NCBI RefSeq assembly: GCF_002355855.1
Contig: NZ_AP017655.1
Coordinates: 3,413,001 to 3,477,000 of the forward strand
Length of the DNA stretch: 64,000 bases
Reading direction: 5' to 3'
Source of the DNA: Sphingobium cloacae
Lineage (GTDB): Bacteria > Pseudomonadota > Alphaproteobacteria > Sphingomonadales > Sphingomonadaceae
The notes beneath the pieces were generated by a model. It was not told the DNA's origin and did not search any database. It was given only the letters and a program-made list of their open reading frames with translations. This document shows, piece after piece, positions 58,370 to 64,000 of this stretch; positions within the stretch are counted from its first letter, which is position 1, and every line of letters starts with the position of its first letter. The position numbers and the translations under genes were made by a program.

Positions 58370-59392
58370 CCTAGTTGTTCAGTCCCGGCATCTGGTGGAT
58401 TGGGTTGACGATGAACCGTTCTGGCTCTGACGTCCAGATCTTGGCGATGTATTCGTAGGGTGTGAGCCCGCTGAGCGTTTTGAGCCTTCGGGCGAAGTTG
58501 TAGGCGGCCATGAAGTCAGCGAGGTGCGTCCGGAGTTGCTGATGGCTGTCGTAGTGGAAGCGTTTGACGGTCGCCTCCTTGATGGTCCGGTTCATCCGCT
58601 CGACCTGGCCGTTGGTCCACGGGTGGTTCGGTTTGGTGAGACGATGCTCGATGTCGTTTGCCTCGCAGATCATGTCGAAGCGCATCTGGCGTGACCATGC
58701 GGTGTTACGGTTGCGCGGCTGCTCGGCGAACTGGATGCCATTGTCCGTCAGGATCGTGTGGATGCGGTAGGGCACCGCTTTCAGCAGGTGTTCGAGGAAC
58801 TCCCACGCCGTTCGGCGATCCGCCTTGTCGACGAGTTGCGTGACGGCGAACTTGCTGGTGCGGTCGATGCCGACGAACAGGTACAGCTTGCCTTCTGCAG
58901 TTTGCACTTCGGCAATATCGATGTGGAAGAAGCCGATCGGATAGCGTTTGAAGCGTTGTCGCTTTGGCTTGTCACCTTCGATGTCGGGCAGGCGAGAGAT
59001 GCCGTGTCGCTGCAGGCACCGATGCAGCGCCGATCGTGTCAGGTGCGGGATCGATGGTTGCAGGGCATAAAGACAGTCATCGAGCGGCAGCAACGTGTGT
59101 CGACGGAACGCCACAACCATTGCCTCCTCGGCCTCGGACAGGGTGGTGGAATGAGGGGCCTTCGGCCCGGTCTTCAAATCCTCGACCGTCGCCCGCTTGC
59201 GCCACTTCGCCACCGTCTTCGGGTTGATCCCCAAATCCCGGCTCAGCGTCGCGAGCGAAGCTTGCGATCGCTGTATTGCTGCTCGGACGGCGTGCGTGGT
59301 CGTGGCGCTCCCGTGACGTACCTGTCCCATAAGGCTTCCTTCCATTCCAACGAAAGGATCGCACCATCAAACCGTGGGATCAAACAACTAGG
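58370..59392 (-). mobile_element. IS481-family insertion sequence
   Basis: A 1023-bp element. The ends are imperfect inverted repeats: the left starts CCTAGTTGTTCAGTCCC and the right, read inwards, CCTAGTTGTTTGATCCC (14 of 17 match). One transposase gene fills it. I see no target-site duplication: the left flank ends CCATATGTG and the right flank starts GGGTAGGGG. It marks the left edge of the accessory region and lies upstream of gdhB. Confidence 0.85.
58371..59330 (-). CDS. IS481-family transposase
   Basis: The 319-residue protein has an N-terminal helix-turn-helix (SQASLATLSRDLGINPKTVAKWRKR) and an integrase-type DDE domain. DIAEVQTAEGKLYLFVGIDRTSKFA carries the first Asp, ILTDNGIQFAE the second, and NHPWTNGQVERMNRTIKEATVKRFHY the Glu. 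The three acids and the reading frame are intact, so the element may be active. The ATG at 59330 is preferred over the one five codons upstream because AAGGA lies six bases before it. The stop codon falls in the left inverted repeat. Confidence 0.93.
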   Translation of the reverse strand: MGQVRHGSATTTHAVRAAIQRSQASLATLSRDLGINPKTVAKWRKRATVEDLKTGPKAPHSTTLSEAEEAMVVAFRRHTLLPLDDCLYALQPSIPHLTRSALHRCLQRHGISRLPDIEGDKPKRQRFKRYPIGFFHIDIAEVQTAEGKLYLFVGIDRTSKFAVTQLVDKADRRTAWEFLEHLLKAVPYRIHTILTDNGIQFAEQPRNRNTAWSRQMRFDMICEANDIEHRLTKPNHPWTNGQVERMNRTIKEATVKRFHYDSHQQLRTHLADFMAAYNFARRLKTLSGLTPYEYIAKIWTSEPERFIVNPIHQMPGLNN

Positions 59393-59468
59393 GGGTAGGG
59401 GAATGGCTGTGGCCCTCCCCGCACATCGGGGGGGGCGTGGCCGCAGTCAGCCGTCCGGCGGGAAAGCA

Positions 59469-60152
59469 TCAAAGATTATAGGCAATCCTGATTTCCGCCG
59501 AAGAAGCGGTCATCAGCCGCAGCGCTTCATCCACATTCTGGTTCAGTATCGCCACCAGAATTTCTTCATGATAGGCGATCCATTTATAGGGATCGGAATT
59601 GAGGGTCATGATCTGCGCGGGGTAGCAGAAGATCAGGGATTGCAGCCTGCCGCGCGTTTCCCACAGAAACGGGTTGTCGACCACGGACGCGATCGAATCC
59701 CAGAAGCGTATATTTTCCTCGCTATACTTGATCACCCGCCGTTCATTGCCGGCCGCTTTCGCAAAAGCCTTCGCTTCTTTCAGATTCTTTTCGAGGATCG
59801 ATTTGACCTTCGGCTCCTTCGCGCTCTCGGTCGCGCGCCGGATGGCGAGCGAGGTCAGGGTGTCGAGCACATCGAAAATGCAGGATATATCCTGCGGCGT
59901 CAGCTTGCGCACGGCCGCGCCGCGGTTTTTCTCGATCGTGACGAGGCCTTCGACTTCCAGCCGCTGCAATGCCGATCGAACCTGACGCTGGGATGCGCCG
60001 AATTCGGTGATGAGGTCGATCTCTACGAGCCGCTGCCCCGGCACATATTTGCCGTTATGGATGCCTTCGCGCAATTGTATTTCGAGATGTTTCGCGGCGT
60101 CCTCCTCCGCGACCTTCTTTTTCCTGGCGGGCGACTTTGCAGTGGTCTTCAT
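59469..60152 (-). CDS. GntR-family regulator, FCD (FadR-like) type
   Basis: The 227-residue protein has a winged helix near residues 18-80 (LREGIHNGKYVPGQRLVEIDLITEFGASQRQVRSALQRLEVEGLVTIEKNRGAAV). An all-helical FCD effector domain follows with the expected metal-binding positions (a His in IAYHEEILVAI). Its codon use and lower GC differ from the core genes around it. Such regulators control catabolic operons in response to organic acids; the likely targets are the neighbouring transporter and hydrolase. It is upstream of the MFS gene only by 110 bp in the reverse sense, and is not clearly divergent from it. Confidence 0.9.
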   Translation of the reverse strand: MKTTAKSPARKKKVAEEDAAKHLEIQLREGIHNGKYVPGQRLVEIDLITEFGASQRQVRSALQRLEVEGLVTIEKNRGAAVRKLTPQDISCIFDVLDTLTSLAIRRATESAKEPKVKSILEKNLKEAKAFAKAAGNERRVIKYSEENIRFWDSIASVVDNPFLWETRGRLQSLIFCYPAQIMTLNSDPYKWIAYHEEILVAILNQNVDEALRLMTASSAEIRIAYNL

Positions 60153-60262
60153 GTCAATCCTCAGATCCGGAAGGCAGCCACCGGTAGAAGCTTCTCGTTT
60201 CCGTTATTTTCTCTCTGTGGGACTTGGAAAATTTTCATGGGATGTCAAGCGTCAATCCCGCC

Positions 60263-61054
60263 TCATAGGCCCTGCTTGCGGCCATGGCGGTGCAGGCGGA
60301 CCAGAAGCGGAAGCACCATGACAAGCGTCAGCGCATACAGGCCGATGCCGAGCCACAGGACGTGCGAATAATCATTCTGCGCGACGATCAGCGCCGCCAG
60401 GGCCGGCCCTGCCGCGGTGCCCAGCATCTGGGCGGCTATGCCATGTGCGAGGATGCCGCCGGTCTTGTCGATCTTGGACAGGAAGGACAGCAGCAGCGGA
60501 TGCATGAAGTTCCAGAAGAAGCAATAGGCACCCGCGGCCACCGCAAAGGCCAGCGACGAAAACGGACCCAGAAGGAAGACGAGCGACACAATACTGCCCG
60601 CCACGGCCCCGGCGGTTGGAATGATCCTGCCGAATTTCAGGCCGATCAACGTGAAGCTGAGCGACACGAAAACGCCGGACCCAAGCCCGGCCAGCCCCCG
60701 AACGATCAGGGACAGGGGAAGGGATTGCTGAAGAGGCGCGATGGTGCCGTGAAGGAAATTCGCGGCGGCGATGACGAGCGCGGCCAGCGCCATCATCGCG
60801 CGCCAGTTGAAGCGATGCAGGACGAAACCCATCACCAGCGTCGTGACGGCGATGCCCCACATTTCCGCCGACGCGATATATCCGGCTTGCTGATCGTTGA
60901 AACCATAGCCGGCGACGAGGCCATGGACAAAACCGGGCTGCACGATGAAAACCGCTGGCCCGATGACGCTGATATACAGGATCGCCAGCAATATGATCGG
61001 CCTGTTCACATCCCGCGACCCGTCCCGTGAAGCCCGGTCGATGTTCATCGGCAT
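60263..61054 (-). CDS. MFS transporter, apparently internally deleted
   Basis: The 263-residue product is an MFS-type carrier but far shorter than the usual 400 residues. About eight helices are visible: the first four are normal, from PIILLAILYISVIGPAVFIVQ to RGLAGLGSGVFVSLSFTLIG. A run LKFGRIIPTAGAVAG follows, which resembles the loop and helix start that in full-length members occurs around helices 7-8. The last helices (SLAFAVAAGAYCFFWNFMHPLLLSF, GGILAHGIAAQMLGTAAGPALAALI, HVLWLGIGLYALTLVMVL) look like 10-12. I infer an in-frame loss of roughly helices 5 to 8. It may be non-functional. It shares its strand with the GntR gene. Confidence 0.75.
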   Translation of the reverse strand: MPMNIDRASRDGSRDVNRPIILLAILYISVIGPAVFIVQPGFVHGLVAGYGFNDQQAGYIASAEMWGIAVTTLVMGFVLHRFNWRAMMALAALVIAAANFLHGTIAPLQQSLPLSLIVRGLAGLGSGVFVSLSFTLIGLKFGRIIPTAGAVAGSIVSLVFLLGPFSSLAFAVAAGAYCFFWNFMHPLLLSFLSKIDKTGGILAHGIAAQMLGTAAGPALAALIVAQNDYSHVLWLGIGLYALTLVMVLPLLVRLHRHGRKQGL

Positions 61055-61501
61055 TTTCCTTCGCTACCCGATGCGCCGGTCCGCGGGGGCATCCGACCCG
61101 CTCTGCTTCGTGCCCGCGTGGGGCATCTCGGCGGTCATCGGGAGATAGGTGTTCACACGGCGGTTGTTGATATCTGGAGCTTGATGATGTAGCAATATAT
61201 TATGCGAAATAAAATGCAGGACACGGCGAGCCCCGGCCGGTTCATGGACTCATACCCGGTCGAATGGGGGAAATTCCGGCGGTTGCTTCAGGCTTTCGGG
61301 CAGTCGCGGGCCTCCTTAGACGCCCGCTCTCCGTCAGTTTCGGGTGGAGGGACGGCCGCGCTCCCGTCCCAAATGTCGCCCCGGTCCTGCGTAAACTTCT
61401 GGCCGGTGTAGGGAAAGCCAGTATGCATGGAGGGTTCCGCTGATGTCCGCCATCGGGCAGGAGGGAGGCGAGCCAGGTGATCTTAGCCCGAAGGACTGCA
61501 T
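61055..61501. other. 447-bp stretch without a supported gene
   Basis: The stretch holds the MFS leader, an AT-rich island around 61150-61215 (GATGTAGCAATATATTATGCGAAATAAAATG) that looks like promoter or operator sequence, and then GC-rich non-coding sequence. An ORF at 61202-61411 starts with a plausible ATG but has no recognised motif, and it ends before the next gene. I see no RNA gene. Confidence 0.4.
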
Positions 61502-62800
61502 ATGGAAGATGCGGATTGGAAGTCTCGGCTCAGGGAAGAGGCGGAACGTATCCGGCTCGGCAAGAGGCTCGGCAAGTCGGCGCAGATCAATCGGCTGTTC
61601 GATTATCTTGTCGAGCGCTCTCTCATGGGGACCGCCACCAAGGAAATCGAAGTGGCGCGGGAAGTCTTCGGATGGTCGGCGGATTCCAACGCCGGGCTGG
61701 ATGCGACCGTGCGCACGCATGTCCATCGGCTGCGCAAGAAGCTGGATGAACTGGCGGCGGAAAGCGACGGAGATCATCTTGCCCTTCCGCGCGGCGAATA
61801 TCGGCTGGTGCTGGTTCCGCAGGAGCATGATGGCGGCCGGGGTATATTGTTCGACCGGCCGGGCCGATCAGCCGCCTCCATCAGCATCCGGGGCAGGCAC
61901 CTGTTCTGGATTGCCGCGGGCCTTTTCGGTCTGGCGCTGGCGGGCTGGCTCGGCTGGATCGCGCATGCGGGCTATCATCCTGCCGATCGCCGGGCGGCTT
62001 CCGCCTTCTGGAAGCCGCTGACGACCAGCCGTTTCCCGACATTGATGGTCATGGGTGACGACTATACGTTCGGCGAATTCAACGATCATGGAGCCGTCGC
62101 GCGGCTGATCCGTGATCCCGCCATCAATACGCGCCAGGATCTGGATCGGGAAAAGCTTCTGGTCGGCGGCGCCAGCAAGGGTTTTGTCGACCTCGACTAT
62201 CACACTCTGCCCGAAGCGATGGGACCGGCGCTGACCATGGTGGCGCCCATCGTCCACGCGGCGACGGGCGACCCGGAAAGACCGGCGGTTGTCGGCATAT
62301 CGCGCTTCCCGACCGAAATGCTGGGCCGCAACAATATCGTCTATGTCGGCTTGCTCGGCGGACTTCGCCTGTTGGCCGCTCCCCTGTTCGAAGGATCGCG
62401 TTTCTCGGTTTCCGACGATGGAGACAGCATCCTCGATCGGGAGACGAAGCGACGCTTCGAGTCGGATTGGGCCGACCCGGCGGAGGACAGGCTGCTTCGC
62501 CATGATTATGCCTATATCTCCAGCAGGCCGGGGCCGATCGGCAACTGGATATTGGTGATTTCCGGGACGCGCGATCCGGCGCTGAAGGAAGCCGCGCAAA
62601 TCGTGTCGAGCCGCGCGAAACTCGATCAGCTTGCCAGGATCGCCGGCAATGGCCCGTTCGAGGCAGTCTACGAAGTGCGCACCTATGGGCCGTCCAACTA
62701 TACCAGCCGGCCGATCATCGTGCGGCCCATCCCTGCTGGCGCACGCGTACCCGGCGCCGATCCGGCCAAAGCCCAGTCGCGCCGCCAGCCGTCCCCGTGA
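61502..62800 (+). CDS. Membrane-anchored winged-helix protein (CadC/ToxR-like topology)
   Basis: The 432-residue protein has an N-terminal DNA-binding-type domain (residues 1-105): LREEAERIRLGKRLGKSAQINRLFDYLVERSL, then TVRTHVHRLRKKLDELAAES and LPRGEYRLVLVP. This pattern occurs as a wHTH in transmembrane regulators with TolB- or TPR-like sensors. A single membrane helix (about 133-153) follows, then a 280-residue exported domain of unknown fold. This is a one-component membrane regulator topology; the signal is unknown. GAAGGA lies six bases before the ATG. It is convergent with the hydrolase gene downstream. Confidence 0.72.
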   Translation: MEDADWKSRLREEAERIRLGKRLGKSAQINRLFDYLVERSLMGTATKEIEVAREVFGWSADSNAGLDATVRTHVHRLRKKLDELAAESDGDHLALPRGEYRLVLVPQEHDGGRGILFDRPGRSAASISIRGRHLFWIAAGLFGLALAGWLGWIAHAGYHPADRRAASAFWKPLTTSRFPTLMVMGDDYTFGEFNDHGAVARLIRDPAINTRQDLDREKLLVGGASKGFVDLDYHTLPEAMGPALTMVAPIVHAATGDPERPAVVGISRFPTEMLGRNNIVYVGLLGGLRLLAAPLFEGSRFSVSDDGDSILDRETKRRFESDWADPAEDRLLRHDYAYISSRPGPIGNWILVISGTRDPALKEAAQIVSSRAKLDQLARIAGNGPFEAVYEVRTYGPSNYTSRPIIVRPIPAGARVPGADPAKAQSRRQPSP

Positions 62801-62875
62801 GAATTTCGGCCCCTCGACCCGGAGCGCGCAGGATAGACGCTCCGGGCGAACTCGTTCCCGTGACCGGGGGATCGT

Positions 62876-64000
62876 TCAACGCCGGGGAAGGGGAACGTCC
62901 CGCTCGAAATCCTCGGGACTGGCGATGGGTTTGAGCGTTGCGGCGTCTTCCGGCAGCAGATAGCCCTCCTTCACCGAACGCTGCTTGGCTTCCTCGAAAC
63001 GGCGCGCGTAATCGGCGTAGCTGCCATACATCTTCTTCAGGCGCCTGGCGGAATAGGGCAGCTTGCTGTCATAGACCACGCCGCAGCCGGTTTCGAAGTC
63101 GGTCCAATATTCCGCGCTCGGCACCGTGATCCACGGGGGACGAACGCCGCCCACGATGTTGCCGGTCTTCGCGTCGCGCACGACCGTCTTGCCCCGGCGC
63201 ACCACGCGCGGCGCCATCGGCATGGGAGTGCCGTTGCGAACCCAGCGATCCATCGCATCGAGAAGCGCCGAAAAGGGAAGCTCGGCCGGTTCGTCGTAGA
63301 TGAACTGGCAGCGCGGGTCATTGGGCTTGCCCCGCTCGTTCGGCCAGGGTTCCACTTCGTTGGTGCCGAGGTCGGCTTCGCGCAGATGGGGGGTGCCCAT
63401 CACCTCGTAATAGCGCAGCTCGGGCTTGTCCGTATCCGCCGGCAACCTGATGCCCTCCAGCACGTCGTGCAGGGTTTCCGACTGGCTGTATACCGTCACG
63501 AATGGGACGTTTTCGGGCATTTTCCGGGGAATGCGAATGGCGTCGCCCGCCACCTCGCCATAGGCGAACCTGCCCGTCATATAGGCGTCGATCAGCGGGC
63601 GTCCATCGGGCAGGCGCCATTGCTGGTGACGGCCCTGGTCGAGATAGTCGAACCATATCTGCGCCGTGACGGCCCAACTGTTCACATAGACGCGCTCCAC
63701 CTTCAGCCCGGCCATGGGGCCCGAGGGAAGGTTGGACTTCAGCATCAGCGCCAGTTGCGCGCCGATTCCCTGGGATTGCGGCACGAACGGATCGGGCGCG
63801 CCGCCCCGCTGGAATCGCGTCTCGTCATAATAGCTGCCCAGCGGCGCATAGCGCGCATAGTCGAAATCCCGCATGAACTCGAAATTGACGATATCGCCAT
63901 AATGGTTGATGCCGTCGCCCGGCGACGCGGGATCGGCGTCGCTCGGCGGAAATTTGGGATCGTTCTTCGGCTGGTTGATGTTGAGCGTGTAGCCGACGAA
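62876..64000 (-). CDS. Alpha/beta-hydrolase-domain protein (PF20091-like), C-terminal part
   Basis: The frame runs from a stop at 62876-62878 to the right edge without interruption (about 374 residues seen; the start lies outside). The sequence VGYTLNINQPKNDPKFP...DGINHYGDIVNFEFMRDFDYARYAPLGSYYDETRF, then SQSETLHDVLEGIRLPADTDKPELRYYEVMGTPHLREADLG, matches the alpha/beta-hydrolase 10-type family as I know it. Asp and His in VYSQSET/GTPHLREAD are likely part of the triad; the nucleophile Ser is probably further upstream. In related gene sets it sits in catabolic islands, which fits the regulator and transporter here. Substrate unknown. Confidence 0.8.
   Translation of the reverse strand, partial: FVGYTLNINQPKNDPKFPPSDADPASPGDGINHYGDIVNFEFMRDFDYARYAPLGSYYDETRFQRGGAPDPFVPQSQGIGAQLALMLKSNLPSGPMAGLKVERVYVNSWAVTAQIWFDYLDQGRHQQWRLPDGRPLIDAYMTGRFAYGEVAGDAIRIPRKMPENVPFVTVYSQSETLHDVLEGIRLPADTDKPELRYYEVMGTPHLREADLGTNEVEPWPNERGKPNDPRCQFIYDEPAELPFSALLDAMDRWVRNGTPMPMAPRVVRRGKTVVRDAKTGNIVGGVRPPWITVPSAEYWTDFETGCGVVYDSKLPYSARRLKKMYGSYADYARRFEEAKQRSVKEGYLLPEDAATLKPIASPEDFERDVPLPRR

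Noticed and set aside
55244..58408. 1054-codon open frame on the plus strand opposite gdhB
   Set aside because: It is antisense to a well-supported glutamate dehydrogenase, with Gly/Arg/Ala-rich, His-rich composition typical of high-GC antisense frames.
58371..59392. Target-site duplication for the IS481 element
   Set aside because: I compared the flanks CCATATGTG and GGGTAGGGG and found no shared direct repeat.
61202..61411. 69-codon open frame in the gap before the winged-helix gene
   Set aside because: No motif, poor ribosome site and likely overlap with promoter sequence; not enough to call a gene.

Overview
The window is a high-GC chromosomal segment from an alphaproteobacterium, most likely a sphingomonad (Sphingobium/Sphingomonas type). 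This rests on the gene content (TorF-type porin, large NAD-glutamate dehydrogenase, tRNA-Trp-secE-nusG-rplK-rplA block, HI0933-type flavoprotein, PdxH/DnaJ divergent pair) and on short palindromic intergenic repeats of a kind common in that family. Assignment is by sequence reading only.

Region by region: 1-5.2 kb holds the end of a Kef-type K+/H+ antiporter, a DbpA-like DEAD-box helicase and the tRNA-Trp/secE/nusG/rplK/rplA block, closed by a clear intrinsic terminator. 5.2-10.1 kb has a BrkB-type membrane protein, pyrB with a translationally coupled dihydroorotase-like partner that has lost its metal ligands, a glycosyltransferase and tRNA-Gln. 10.2-23.4 kb is a run of small, mostly single-gene units: MarR, lipoprotein, enoyl-CoA hydratase, SBF-like transporter, 1-Cys peroxiredoxin, LysR, HI0933 flavoprotein (no normal start codon), TIGR01244 protein, RecQ, serine hydrolase, PhzF, SLC13-type carrier. 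23.7-28.9 kb carries core metabolism (aroC, fabI, pdxH, queF) with a second BrkB protein and a DnaJ-type chaperone. 28.9-41.8 kb includes a coupled sseA-metC-mscS operon, a TorF porin, lgt with a SAM methyltransferase, gmk, an acyltransferase, fumC behind a Fur-like box, and an NsrR-like Rrf2 regulator.

42-50 kb combines assimilatory sulfite reduction (cysJ-cysI-metB) with glutathione-dependent formaldehyde removal (frmA, a VOC protein, fghA). 49.9-53.3 kb is the most interesting locus: PepSY membrane protein, a secreted DUF2271 protein, a secreted DUF4198 protein and the FMN transferase ApbE on one strand, downstream of a Fur-like palindrome. The DUF2271 protein contains DGVTGAT, a match to the ApbE flavinylation consensus. 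I infer an iron-regulated, FMN-carrying redox system outside the cytoplasm. 53.5-58.1 kb is the large NAD-glutamate dehydrogenase. From 58.4 kb on the window looks accessory: an IS481-type element, a GntR/FCD regulator, an apparently internally deleted MFS transporter, a membrane-anchored winged-helix protein and the C-terminal part of a large alpha/beta-hydrolase-domain protein running off the right edge.

At least three copies of one palindromic intergenic repeat (34.7, 41.2, 50.9 kb) and two of another (26.6, 53.4 kb) lie between genes. No CRISPR array, rRNA operon, prophage or large secondary-metabolite cluster is visible.
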